Assembly (NCBI GenBank): GCA_034231615.1
Contig: CM067298.1
Location: 23,653,934 to 23,717,933 of the forward strand
Direction of reading: 5' to 3'
From: Meghimatium bilineatum
Lineage: Eukaryota; Mollusca; Gastropoda; Stylommatophora; Philomycidae
DNA length: 64,000 nt
Under the pieces are notes generated by a model. That model was not told the origin of the DNA. It saw only the letters and a list, made by a program, of their open reading frames with translations, and did no database searches. Positions 25,301 through 32,968 of the stretch are shown here, piece after piece; position 1 is the first letter of the stretch, and each line of letters opens with the position of its first letter. The position numbers and the translations under genes are program-made.

Positions 25301-27799
25301 GTGGGGCTTCACCCCCTTTCCCTTTTTCACTTTTTTGGTAAAAAGTAGATAAGATAATGTATGTAATTCAGCCCAGGACTACCAACCCCATCAAGTGACT
25401 CCTGTGACATTTTGTCATTCCACCCTGGACCACCTTTCCTATCATGTGACGACAGGAAAAGGTTAGGGAATACATCAAAACTAGGTCAAATTCCAGTGCC
25501 CATAGAAAAGAAAATTGCACCAGAAATCATACGAACTTTGGTATTGGTTATCAGAGAGCAAACGCTGAAGAAGAACACTAGCAGAATGTCACAACATACT
25601 TGAGTTTGAGCTACAGAGGGTTCAGGACATATTCCTTTGTTAATGGCGAAGCTAACCATTTTGTGTAGTTTAGAGATAACAATTGAATTATGGAACTGAA
25701 CTTAATGTAAAGCCAAGAAACTGCACATCTCACAAATGAGCATAAGAACAGACTATAGTCTTTTATTCCATCCATACAGACTTGGGAGATGTTTCTCATA
25801 AATTGTCTACACCATGTCTATGCTATATTTGATGAATGATATAAATTCATAATTATTATGTCTATTTCTGAAGCAATCATTGTGTAATCTGACTAATCTG
25901 GTTAGCCTATACCAACAGCCTTGTATATGTTATGCTTGAGTTCCTTCATAGGAAGACGGGAAACCACCCAGTTGCAAAGGTATCTTTCATTAGGCTATTT
26001 TTACAATTTACCTGTACATAGCACTTAGTACTAAAGTCAGATGACAATATCATCTAGCATTTGACTATTACATAGGCTGAGTTGCCTGTATCCTGTGGGT
26101 GGGAATGTCAATAATTGTTTAGTGACAAGCAACCAGTTGTTCCTACAAGAAAATTGAGTTTCTCTGGTTTGGAGAGGAATTGGCACAATTAATTGAAGAT
26201 TTTCAGTTTGTACAAGTGAAAATGTATTAATTAGAAAATCTGAATATTTAAGCTGCCCAATTTGTTGAACATATGTTTACTTATAGATGAGACACACTAT
26301 TTTTCTACAGAAAATTCACTAGACACAGAATGGAAGTGACTGGGTATAATTAGGAAGGTACAAGTGGGTCTCGTTTGCGAACGGTGGATTGAGGGTTTGA
26401 AATGCGGTGTTGCAAGAAATGAACTTTATGGAGGGCACAGAAGAATGATGGTCATCTTCAACGCCTGGTACTGCCAGAAGTGTAATGGCAGCAGATACAC
26501 TCAGGGAGAGATCGGAGCAACTATGTCCAGTTTTCAGTGATGATCAGACGATTAATTAACTAACTGAATGGAAGCTATTCAATTGCAATTTTATTAAGTG
26601 ATAGTATAGATTTAAGATTCTTAGGCTAATATATATGTATATTAATAATGATCATTATTCATAAACTGTGAAAATGGAGCTCTAGTTTAATAATGATGAT
26701 AATACACATGACTTTTCCACTGAACAATCAATGAAAATTTTAACAAATTTTTCTCATTCACTGGAGTTGTGGTCCAATGTTTCAGTCCAAGTCTAGGCAT
26801 CAAGTACAGACTGGTAGACTAGACCTATGTAGATTTACCAATATATGTGAATGTGGAGATGGAATGTGAAAGTAATCTGTATCAGCTCATCAATTCTCAT
26901 AAAATGTTGAAATTATGTTTATTCTGTCTAGATAAGAAGTTAACTAGTGTAGTAAAAACTATAGAGTAAAGTGTGTACCACCTGGTCAAGACAATTCTAT
27001 CTCTGCCTGAGTTACATTAACATGGTGCTCTAAGTTGTGGATTCATAATATAAGTATTTTTACTGTACAACTGTTAGTCATTTTGGGACATAGGGTATAT
27101 GACTATATGCTATTATATATATAAAAATTATAATAAAAGGCCTACGGGAGAAGCATTGTCAGAGCAAAAACGGTATGCCTACACACACTGAAATACACGT
27201 GCACATTGGTTTGGAAGAAAATGTAGGTCGCGACCTGGTCATTATAAAAATTACATTTAGTAACATTGTACTAAATACCAAGGATTTGTTCCGTAATTTA
27301 CCTCATATCTGTGTCACACTGGATCTAGAGTTTGAAAAAATATATCTATGCCTATAACAAATTACATAAGTATTCAGTGATCGTGAGATTATTTGATTGT
27401 GCGGTAAACCGGTAGTCTGTAAAATTGGACGACGAATCAGGACAAAATAATTGAGTGAATCATATTTTTGCAAAAATTATGTGTAGGACTTTTTTTTAAA
27501 GTGTAGTTCTATCAAAGTAAATAGCTCTAAGAGATGTGATCTAAGAATAATGCGTGCAGTATCACATAATATTAGTAGTAAAGTAAAGCCTCGTGCGAAT
27601 GACAAATTAATAAAAAAGAACGGATTCGTTCATGTTTCCATGAATTGAATGATTCGGCGTCAAGACGAAAGACCATGTCCCACGGCTCACTCAAATTTAT
27701 TGAAAAGAAAAAAATGTATCAAAACTCATAATTGTATTACGTGATTTAGTAGTCACACAAAAAAATTGATACTTACGTAGCATTACTAGAGGAATTCAT
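12893..27799 (-). CDS. PTGES3: p23 co-chaperone / prostaglandin E synthase 3, complete spliced gene
   Basis: Seven coding exons (27,799-27,777; 23,544-23,355; 21,940-21,839; 19,666-19,580; 18,144-18,091; 15,898-15,874; 12,915-12,893) total 504 nt, i.e. 167 residues plus stop; human p23 has 160. p23 binds the ATP-bound Hsp90 dimer in the cytosol and stabilises client complexes; vertebrate p23 is also described as a cytosolic PGE synthase. Visible hallmarks are a CS beta-sandwich (PPPPIIWAQRKDKVLLTVQF), the WPRL motif, the stretch VKTDFNKWKDEDDSD, a Met/Gly segment and an acidic tail ending PDLQE. HACD3 also has a CS domain but lacks this tail and has membrane helices. The exon-1 call is weaker than the rest. 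Every junction preserves phase. Confidence 0.9.
13020..13600 (-). mobile_element. RTE-like LINE reverse-transcriptase tail fragment
   Basis: Minus-strand reading in shifting frames gives VDSYIYLGIHID, VKSVLLYGSE, IGHTLRKPTDGIVRQ.L and RPRNTWR.EL followed by GRTWKELEEIAKDR. These are the conserved closing phrases of RTE/CR1-type endonuclease-reverse transcriptase ORFs. Multiple stops. It lies in the last PTGES3 intron. Confidence 0.7.
13962..15846 (+). mobile_element. Dead mariner-like transposon with terminal inverted repeats
   Basis: The left end GGATGGCCAAAAAGTAATGC (about 13,967) pairs with the right end GCATTACTTTTTGACCATTC (about 15,821-15,840), with TA outside. Inside on the plus strand are mariner N-terminal phrases: IEFINAEDETPI near 14,673 and SMDDTKWTGLPQRHQNI...ISKGSDQNIV (14,804-14,950), the paired-like helix-turn-helix region. 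The catalytic part is lost. Around 15,420-15,450 is an imperfect TA microsatellite. It sits in the last PTGES3 intron. Confidence 0.72.
15874..15898 (-). CDS. PTGES3: PTGES3 25-nt micro-exon (GQEDSDDE)
   Basis: Minus strand: acceptor TTCATACAACAG|GGT and donor GATGAAG|GTAAGT. It encodes GQEDSDDE plus one base, part of the acidic C-terminal tail that in human p23 contains SQDSDDE. Both splice sites are strong. Non-multiple-of-three length forces a unique partner exon, which is found at 12,915. Confidence 0.85.
15941..16240 (-). repeat. SINE-B copy interrupted by a ~118-bp insertion
   Basis: The outer parts are standard SINE-B (TTCATTCTCAAACTCCCGC; TAGATTTCCAGCAAGTAATC). Between about 16,019 and 16,136 lies foreign sequence whose reverse complement occurs at about 12,055-12,150, so the insert is itself a repeat. 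Confidence 0.7.
17000..17235 (-). repeat. SINE-A copy
   Basis: Reverse-oriented: TCAAACTTCTGCAGTTCAGC, GGAATGCATTGTCATGGTTT, CCATGCTTGTATG-like core, ending CTCCCTTTTCAGGCCTCGGC. It matches SINE-A over its length. Confidence 0.75.
18091..18144 (-). CDS. PTGES3: PTGES3 exon (Met/Gly segment)
   Basis: 54 nt, 18 codons. Acceptor TAAAATTTAG|ATG and donor TTAGAT|GTAAGT. It encodes MMSSMGGLQGAGGEPDLD, the counterpart of the MMNNMGG segment of human p23. Phase 0 on both sides. Confidence 0.9.
18610..18860 (-). mobile_element. LINE reverse-transcriptase tail fragment
   Basis: Minus-strand reading includes GWLMNKILHSKLKYFRHIN, RRRWTDIKDYEDIGAGRLAQ and DRVGFR, the terminal region typical of RTE-like LINE ORFs. 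Degraded; lies between PTGES3 exons. Confidence 0.65.
19000..19260 (+). mobile_element. LINE 5' fragment (homologous to 36,200-36,370)
   Basis: The plus reading YGACPVADDQAGTVLGPIPR corresponds to YGACPVMDIQAGTVPDPKPR on the minus strand at about 36,200-36,300. There it lies just before an endonuclease domain, so this is the ORF2 leader of the same LINE family. Confidence 0.6.
19366..19516 (-). repeat. SINE-B copy
   Basis: Reverse-oriented: CAGCATTCATTCTCAAACTC, TAGCAGGACTATGATGCTAC, GTAGTCCAGAGAATGGAAAT, ending ACACATTCAGCGG. It sits about 65 bases from the exon at 19,580. Confidence 0.8.
19580..19666 (-). CDS. PTGES3: PTGES3 exon (VKTDFNKWKDEDDSD segment)
   Basis: 87 nt, 29 codons, phase 0 on both sides. 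Acceptor TTTTCACTTTAG|GTA and donor GATGAG|GTCAGT. It encodes VHYVKTDFNKWKDEDDSDVE plus an acidic remainder, the most conserved p23 stretch after WPRL. Confidence 0.95.
19800..20350 (-). mobile_element. Degraded LINE reverse-transcriptase region
   Basis: Minus-strand fragments such as ATYSLSYGNESWIINKQ followed by LEATEEC resemble the VLLYGSETWTLNK...LEATEMW region of RTE-like LINEs, interrupted by many stops. Low-grade evidence, but consistent with the other copies. Confidence 0.5.
20656..20927 (+). repeat. SINE-A copy, near full length
   Basis: GCCCGTGTGTTGTCAGGGCC head, GGGAGCAAAGAATAGCAACA, CATGTCGTACGAGACAACTA core, GCAGATATCGCAGCAATGCT, and tail GAGTTTGAGAACGAACGCAG followed by AAGAAG. 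A good reference copy for the family. Confidence 0.85.
21203..21454 (+). repeat. SINE-A copy, near full length with likely target-site duplication
   Basis: Begins GTGTGTTGTCGGGGCCCGAA and ends GAACGCAGAAG. AGCACACA occurs just before and just after the element, a short direct repeat consistent with LINE-mediated insertion. Confidence 0.82.
21839..21940 (-). CDS. PTGES3: PTGES3 exon with the WPRL motif
   Basis: 102 nt, 34 codons, phase 0 on both sides. Acceptor ATTACTTCTCAG|GCA and donor ACAAAAAAG|GTATTT. It encodes ASKYHNTGRDIIFMLMKKDA followed by AQGFWPRLLKTTKK; F-W-P-R-L is diagnostic of p23. Confidence 0.95.
22069..22212 (+). mobile_element. Short pogo/Tc1-like MITE
   Basis: TTACAGTGGAATCCCATTAT on the left and GAGGGATTACACTGTA on the right form an inverted pair. 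The inside carries AACTTGGTCTGGACCGACAA. Confidence 0.7.
22252..22303. repeat. (AT)n microsatellite
   Basis: About 52 bases of uninterrupted AT dinucleotide immediately left of a hAT-like MITE. Confidence 0.95.
22311..22753. mobile_element. hAT-like non-autonomous element
   Basis: The left end CACTGCTTCTCAAAGTGG and the right end reverse complement CCAGTGCTTCTCAAATG form the CAGTG.TTCTCAAA terminus typical of hAT MITEs. No transposase inside; the plus 63-aa open frame here is not considered real. Confidence 0.6.
22856..23078 (+). repeat. SINE-A copy (diverged)
   Basis: Starts in the CTACCTTCCATGCATGTTGT core, without a head, and ends GTTGAGATTGAATGCAGAAA. The middle matches SINE-A (GCAGATACCGCAGC). 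Confidence 0.75.
23355..23544 (-). CDS. PTGES3: PTGES3 exon: first half of the CS domain
   Basis: 190 nt. Acceptor TATAATTTCAG|ACA and donor CCTGAA|GTAAGT. The first base completes a codon from exon 1; the reading is then HLPPPPIIWAQRKDKVLLTV ... GNTEHEVLLEFNQEIDPE. PPPP..WAQRKD at the start and EIDPE at the end are characteristic of invertebrate p23. An in-frame methionine upstream (about 23,600) comes from intron sequence and is not the start. Confidence 0.95.
23605..24105 (+). mobile_element. LINE C-terminal fragment (second copy)
   Basis: Shares with 2,222-2,786 the strings AATAGACTAAGATTGG, CATGTGGGCAGGCAGC and CTGAACATATCCTGCAAGAC (CPCGQA...EHILQDC). It is preceded at 23,605-23,740 by upstream LINE-like sequence. 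Frameshifted; lies in PTGES3 intron 1. Confidence 0.65.
24525..24707 (-). repeat. tRNA-derived SINE (second copy)
   Basis: Minus-strand head CCTGGCATAGTGGTTAAGCC (A box) and GGGCTTGGATCCCACTCACG (degenerate B box), with a body homologous to 5,520-5,660. Confidence 0.65.
24710..26607. other. PTGES3 intron 1, no gene recognised
   Basis: About 1.9 kb of AT-rich sequence. I see no recognisable repeat family, domain or splice-bounded exon. A GC-richer patch with CGCGCGCC lies near 25,220, followed by a T run. Short open frames have no homology I recognise. Confidence 0.5.
27777..27799 (-). CDS. PTGES3: PTGES3 exon 1 (start codon), copy 1
   Basis: Minus strand: ATG at 27,799, reading MNSSSNA plus AC, then a strong donor AC|GTAAGT at 27,777. 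AC plus the A of the exon at 23,544 gives Thr and MNSSSNATHLPPPPIIWAQ. The short N-terminal lead before PPPP matches p23 in length, and the phase is exactly right. With this exon the whole CDS is 504 nt. No other candidate was found between 23,600 and here. Inference from splice logic, not homology, because the lead peptide is not conserved. An identical copy is at 31,159-31,181. Confidence 0.68.
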
Positions 27800-28094
27800 T
27801 ATTGTATGAGATATTGGACTCAAATAAAAACGGAAAAGTGGAATTCTACAACCACAACACGCCGCAAATAAACGCAATGCGCATGACTAAAATTTGAGAA
27901 CAAGCACAAGCAGTACTGTTAGAGAATTCCAGAACAAGGGTTACGCAACTGCTATTATAATCATTTCTTAAATTACTGATTATTTACACTCCATTTAATT
28001 TATTTAAAATGTACATATTTCATAACATTATATATACTAATTTAATAATATAGTTGTTATATATATTCTTGTATATGTTTGAGAGCTGTTTCAA
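27800..28094 (-). promoter_or_regulatory. PTGES3: Putative PTGES3 promoter/5' UTR
   Basis: Upstream of the ATG on the minus strand, in the part of the window with the most CpG-containing strings nearby (GCGCATTGCG, GCGGCGTG near 27,860-27,890). No TATA box can be assigned with confidence. A piggyBac element is inserted 300 bases upstream of the ATG. Function is inferred from position. Confidence 0.35.
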
Positions 28095-28350
28095 TTAACC
28101 TTCACCGCGCCGTTGTTAAATCTGTTTGACAAAAAAAAGATGGCGGCTGTTTACCGTTGTCAAGTGCACTCACTCAATGAGACATTGTGCCAAATAGGCT
28201 TACAACAGCCAAATCACAGCATGTATGTAGTTCAGGGCATGCGCAATCGAAGCCGGTACCAGTTCACGTCCGCCCTGTCCAGTTGTTATAATTTACAGTA
28301 GCGTCAAGACGTTGTTCCATCGCATTTTCCGACAGCAACCTAGGCCTACA

Positions 28351-29290
28351 ATGGATACAATTTATTTTGCGTTCGTAATGGATCCCGATTCGGATGAGGA
28401 GGTAAGTATGCCGTTAACAGATGCAGATATCGCTCCAATAGATGATGTGTTGTTAGATAGAGATAATAGTGATACTGATTCAGTTCGCAGCGTGGCCGAT
28501 GACGACATATTGGAAGAAGAAATTGTTGGAAATTCTAGTGTTCCTTCGGGGTATAGCCATGATTGGCTTAGCAACTTCGATGAAGTTGTTGGACCTATAG
28601 GCTTAGATGATGACATTAGTGCGGTAGACGTGTTTCGTCTGTTTATTACAGATGATATTGTGAACATGTTGGTAACTGAAACTAATCGTTACGCTAAGCA
28701 GGTTAGTGATTCGAAGGGACAGGCCGCCGGCATTGCATCTCGTGTGAAGATGTGGAAGGAAGTCACAGCTGATGAGATGACAGCTTTTGTTGCTTTGGTG
28801 CTCTTGATGGGACTGACCAAACGTTCCTCCTTTGAATTGTATTGGTCTAATGATGGTCTCATCAAGATGCCTGGGTTTAGGAATAGATTTTTAGCTATTC
28901 TTTCATTCCTGCACCTTGTAGACAACACAACAGCTGTTGCACGAGGGCAACCGGGTCACAGCAAGGCGTTCAAGATACAGGGGTTTGTTGACAAACTTAT
29001 TCCTCTGTTCCAACAATATTATGGCCTCTCCAAAGAAATCAGTATCGATGAAAGCATGATTGGCAATAGGACCAACACACCATATTGCTATAAATCCTAA
29101 ACGGTTGTCCAGTGGCAAGCCTGCGCTTCCTGACTGTGTAGTCTGTTCAGATCGGTCAAAGAAGCGTCACCAGACTCAGTACGTGTGCGCAGCATGTCAG
29201 GTCACTCTGTGCCCCTACCCCTGCTTCCATAGATACCACACATTGGTACATTTCAAAATTGATTGTTCCTCTGAGCTGCACAGCATGTAG
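28351..29290 (+). pseudogene. Internally deleted piggyBac transposase (PGBD-like)
   Basis: From the ATG at 28,351 the frame reads an acidic N-terminus (MDPDSDEEVSMPLTDADIAP), then the DDE-domain start: WKEVTADEMTAFVALVLLMG, YWS.DGLIKMPGFRNRF and YGLSKEISIDESMIG, where D of IDESM is the first catalytic aspartate. Just after this (about 29,060) the frame stops. In another frame the C-terminus follows directly (NPKRLSSGKPALPDCVVCSD ... CAACQVTLCPYPCFHRYH), a cysteine/histidine finger typical of piggyBac. The rest of the DDE domain is deleted, so the element cannot encode active transposase but could be mobilised in trans. Confidence 0.9.
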
Positions 29291-29360
29291 GTTTACTCCA
29301 GAGCTGCATGGCCAGTGGGTAAGTCATTTGTGTTGTTTGTTTTTATGTAATTTTAAAATA

Positions 29361-29912
29361 AAAATTGTCTTCACCTCTTGCGCAAACCTCGGGTAGGATA
29401 CATAAAAAAAAACCAATTACACACCCATTTGTAGTATTCAATTCTGCATTTACATGTGTTGATATTATTTTAAAAGCTCTAATAACAAAAATGTTATTGA
29501 GTTTTCCGAACACCCGTGTCTTTTTTGCATATATTTTGTTTTTTCGAGAAAATGTCTTCACCTCTTGCGCAAAACTCGAGTAAGATACATAAAAAAAAAC
29601 CAATTACACACCCATTTGCAGTATTCAATTCTGCATTTAAATCTGTTGAAATTATTTTAAAATCTCTAATAGCAAAAATGTTATTGAGTTTTCCGAACAC
29701 CCATGTCTTGTTGTTTCTGTTGGTTTTTTGCGCAAAAAAGGTGTTCACTTCCTGCGCAAACCCCGGGTATGTTACATAAAAATTTTTAAAATATACATAC
29801 ATTTGCGGTATTCAATTCTGCATTTGCACGGACAATTTTTTTTTTTTTATCACGAATAACAAAAAAGTTATTGCATTTCCGTAACACCAACCAGAAAAGA
29901 TGAAAATTCTCA
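29361..29912. repeat. Three ~185-bp subterminal direct repeats of the piggyBac element
   Basis: Units begin near 29,361, 29,543 and 29,735 with CTTCACCTCTTGCGCAAAC-like sequence, contain AGTATTCAATTCTGCATTT and end near AAAATGTTATTGAGTTTTCC. The third is more diverged. A single related unit lies at about 51,424-51,668, next to another AAAGG|TTAA end. Confidence 0.85.
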
Positions 29913-29989
29913 AAAAAGAATCCGGTGGCAGGAAGAGGTTTTGTATTTTTTAATCCGGCTTGCTAAAGGTTAAAAGGTCGTGCCTTTTA

Positions 29990-31495
29990 AGATTTAAGAT
30001 TCTTAGGCTAATATATATGTATATTAATAATGATCATTATTCATAAACTGTGAAAATGGAGCTCTAGTTTAATAATGATGATAATACACATGACTTTTCC
30101 ACTGAACAATCAATGAAAATTTTAACAAATTTTTCTCATTCACTGGAGTTGTGGTCCAATGTTTCAGTCCAAGTCTAGGCATCAAGTACAGACTGGTAGA
30201 CTAGACCTATGTAGATTTACCAATATATGTGAATGTGGAGATGGAATGTGAAAGTAATCTGTATCAGCTCATCAATTCTCATAAAATGTTGAAATTATGT
30301 TTATTCTGTCTAGATAAGAAGTTAACTAGTGTAGTAAAAACTATAGAGTAAAGTGTGTACCACCTGGTCAAGACAATTCTATCTCTGCCTGAGTTACATT
30401 AACATGGTGCTCTAAGTTGTGGATTCATAATATAAGTATTTTTACTGTACAACTGTTAGTCATTTTGGGACATAGGGTATATGACTATATGCTATTATAT
30501 ATATAAAAATTATAATAAAAGGCCTACGGGAGAAGCATTGTCAGAGCAAAAACGGTATGCCTACACACACTGAAATACACGTGCACATTGGTTTGGAAGA
30601 AAATGTAGGTCGCGACCTGGTCATTATAAAAATTACATTTAGTAACATTGTACTAAATACCAAGGATTTGTTCCGTAATTTACCTCATATCTGTGTCACA
30701 CTGGATCTAGAGTTTGAAAAAATATATCTATGCCTATAACAAATTACATAAGTATTCAGTGATCGTGAGATTATTTGATTGTGCGGTAAACCGGTAGTCT
30801 GTAAAATTGGACGACGAATCAGGACAAAATAATTGAGTGAATCATATTTTTGCAAAAATTATGTGTAGGACTTTTTTTTAAAGTGTAGTTCTATCAAAGT
30901 AAATAGCTCTAAGAGATGTGATCTAAGAATAATGCGTGCAGTATCACATAATATTAGTAGTAAAGTAAAGCCTCGTGCGAATGACAAATTAATAAAAAAG
31001 AACGGATTCGTTCATGTTTCCATGAATTGAATGATTCGGCGTCAAGACGAAAGACCATGTCCCACGGCTCACTCAAATTTATTGAAAAGAAAAAAATGTA
31101 TCAAAACTCATAATTGTATTACGTGATTTAGTAGTCACACAAAAAAATTGATACTTACGTAGCATTACTAGAGGAATTCATTATTGTATGAGATATTGGA
31201 CTCAAATAAAAACGGAAAAGTGGAATTCTACAACCACAACACGCCGCAAATAAACGCAATGCGCATGACTAAAATTTGAGAACAAGCACAAGCAGTACTG
31301 TTAGAGAATTCCAGAACAAGGGTTACGCAACTGCTATTATAATCATTTCTTAAATTACTGATTATTTACACTCCATTTAATTTATTTAAAATGTACATAT
31401 TTCATAACATTATATATACTAATTTAATAATATAGTTGTTATATATATTCTTGTATATGTTTGAGAGCTGTTTCAATTAAAAGGTCGTGCCTTTT
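29990..31495. repeat. 1.5-kb tandem duplication, copy 2 (empty piggyBac site)
   Basis: Identical as read to 26,608-28,098, then TTAA AAGGTCGTGCCTTTT without the transposon. It carries a second copy of the predicted PTGES3 first exon and its upstream region. Confidence 0.95.
31159..31181 (-). CDS. PTGES3: Duplicate of PTGES3 exon 1
   Basis: Exact copy of 27,777-27,799 (MNSSSNA, donor AC|GTAAGT). If the duplication is real, it could act as an alternative first exon spliced over the piggyBac element to 23,544, giving the same protein. If the duplication is an assembly artefact it does not exist separately. Confidence 0.45.
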
Positions 31496-31715
31496 TCGTA
31501 AACATTTTTGTATTTATTTCTATTATCAAGCTCACGGCGTAAAATACATTCGTGTATGTATTATAAAAATAATTAAATTCACATTTTATTTTTTGCACGC
31601 AATGCTAAATGTAATAACAATATTGCATGCAGTTAAAAAAAATGTTGAAATGTGTAAACAAAGAGACCTAGCTGAACAGATGAAAACACTTCGAAAGAAA
31701 TGTACACACGTATCT

Positions 31716-31989
31716 TCTTCTTCTGCGTTCGTTCTCAAACTCCTGCAGATATTCATGATGTAGTCCGGAGAACGGAATGCGTTGTCATAGTTTACAGCAT
31801 TGCTGCGATATCTGCGCCTTTCGGCCTGACACATCCGACTTCAGCATGGCTTTGGGTCAGTGACCCTATATGGGATGGGGCAGCCAACTCCATCCCATAA
31901 CCTCCTTAGTCGCCTTTTACAGCATGCGTGGAAGGTAAACGGTGTTGCTGTTCTTTGCTCCCCTGTCGGGCCCCGGCAACACACGGGCG
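31716..31989 (-). repeat. SINE-A copy with 14-bp target-site duplication
   Basis: Reverse-oriented full copy (274 bp) from TCTTCTTCTGCGTTCGTTCT to CGGCAACACACGGGCG. It is flanked by GTACACACGTATCT at 31,702-31,715 and again at 31,990-32,003. This fixes the family ends and shows retroposition with an (AAG)n tail. Confidence 0.95.
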
Positions 31990-32009
31990 GTACACACGTA
32001 TCTGTCTCA

Positions 32010-32165
32010 TTATATTAGGCACTTGTACCATAACCAAATGTTAAAAATAGTAGACAATCAGACAAAACAAACGGAAAAGTGGAAAATTAGAGGCAGTAGA
32101 GATGTGGTTTTACAGAAGAATGCTGCGAATACCATGTGCTGCCATGAAAACTAATGTGGAGATGT
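32010..32165 (+). mobile_element. RTE-like LINE tail fragment
   Basis: The plus reading EMWFYRRMLRIPC then TNVEMLKEANARRNFINN is a well-known conserved phrase of endonuclease/reverse transcriptase LINEs. Confidence 0.7.
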
Positions 32166-32442
32166 TGAAAGAGGCGAATGCGAGACGGAACTTCATAAAT
32201 AATATGTCTACCACGTCATTGTACGGGCTTATGAAGGTCTCGCGGCGATGAAAGTTATGGCTGCTGCTCAATGTGAACAGATGCTGCTCTTTCTGCTGTA
32301 TCAAGGATTGGTGGTGGCGGTGGTAAAGTACGCACTGGTGATTCTGACACTGAATCAAATTCAAACAGAAAGATTGGATGGAATCCAGAATGAGGCAATC
32401 ATTTTGGGGTGTACGAGAGATACGTCGGCATACTTACTTGAT

Positions 32443-32610
32443 TACTTCTTCTTCTTCGTTGATTCTCAAACTCCTGCTGGATCTCTCTTGTAGCAGGACC
32501 ATGATCCATTCTAGATTTCCAGCAGGATGCAGTCCAGAAAATGGAAATGCGTTGTGTCGCCGTTTCATTTGAGCCAGTGATCCGACATATCCGTCTTCGG
32601 CATACTTGAT
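32443..32610 (-). repeat. SINE-B copy inserted in the LINE
   Basis: Reverse-oriented, from TTCTTCTTCTTCGTTGATTC to CCGACATATCCGTCTTCGGC. TACTTGATTAC is found on both sides (about 32,430-32,442 and 32,600-32,615), a likely target-site duplication. Confidence 0.82.
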
Positions 32611-32968
32611 TACTGCGCTATACTTGATTGCCCAACTGCAGAGCAAAGAATACATATGTGCAGGGTGAGGAATACCTACAAATCACCGCTGATAGAGAGC
32701 ACCCTCTACACCCTGAAATTATCAACGTGAAAGGTAGTCAACTTAAGAGAGGAAAGTCGTGGATGGGGCGCGCAGAGGATAGTCTACAGAGTGTGTGTAG
32801 TTTGGAGGATGTGCTACCTGGTACGGAATGGAGTCGGGCGCCCTTAGCTTGTCCGACAGCCTTCAAAGTAATAATAACACTCAATAGAGAATGCAGTGAA
32901 TGGTATCCGACAGTGGTGGAGTCGGGGGTGCCCGCTCTGATCAGTGAGAATTCCAGTGAAGGTGATAT

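Larger units (their letters stand above)
26608..28098. repeat. 1.5-kb tandem duplication, copy 1 (contains predicted PTGES3 first exon)
   Basis: Bases 26,608-28,098 recur at 29,990-31,480 at a constant offset of 3,382. I saw no mismatch or indel in the stretches compared. The unit continues after a TTAA with AAGGTCGTGCCTTTT, present at 29,974-29,988 (after the piggyBac insert) and at 31,481-31,495. The full unit is therefore about 1.51 kb in direct tandem, and the first copy is split by the transposon. Confidence 0.95.
28099..29969 (+). mobile_element. Defective piggyBac element at a TTAA site
   Basis: 1,871 bp bounded by TTAA at 28,095-28,098 and 29,970-29,973. Ends: CCTTCACCGCGCC on the left, and CCTTTAGCAAGCC as the reverse complement of the right end. 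It contains an internally deleted transposase plus three subterminal repeats. The unoccupied site is preserved in the second tandem copy (TTAA at 31,477-31,480), which proves the borders. Confidence 0.93.

Noticed and set aside
27175..27357. 60-aa plus open frame duplicated at 30,557-30,739
   Set aside because: Its identity is explained by the DNA duplication. It has no homology I recognise and lies antisense in the predicted first PTGES3 intron.
12893..27799. HACD3/PTPLAD1 or another CS-domain protein instead of p23
   Set aside because: FWPRL, the FNKWKDEDDSD stretch, MMSSMGG and the acidic PDLQE ending are p23-specific. No membrane-domain exons follow.
26608..31495. Long terminal repeats of a retroelement flanking an internal region
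   Set aside because: The direct repeats lack TG...CA ends, a primer-binding site and retroelement genes. The internal region is a TTAA-bounded piggyBac, and the repeat continues 15 bases past it.
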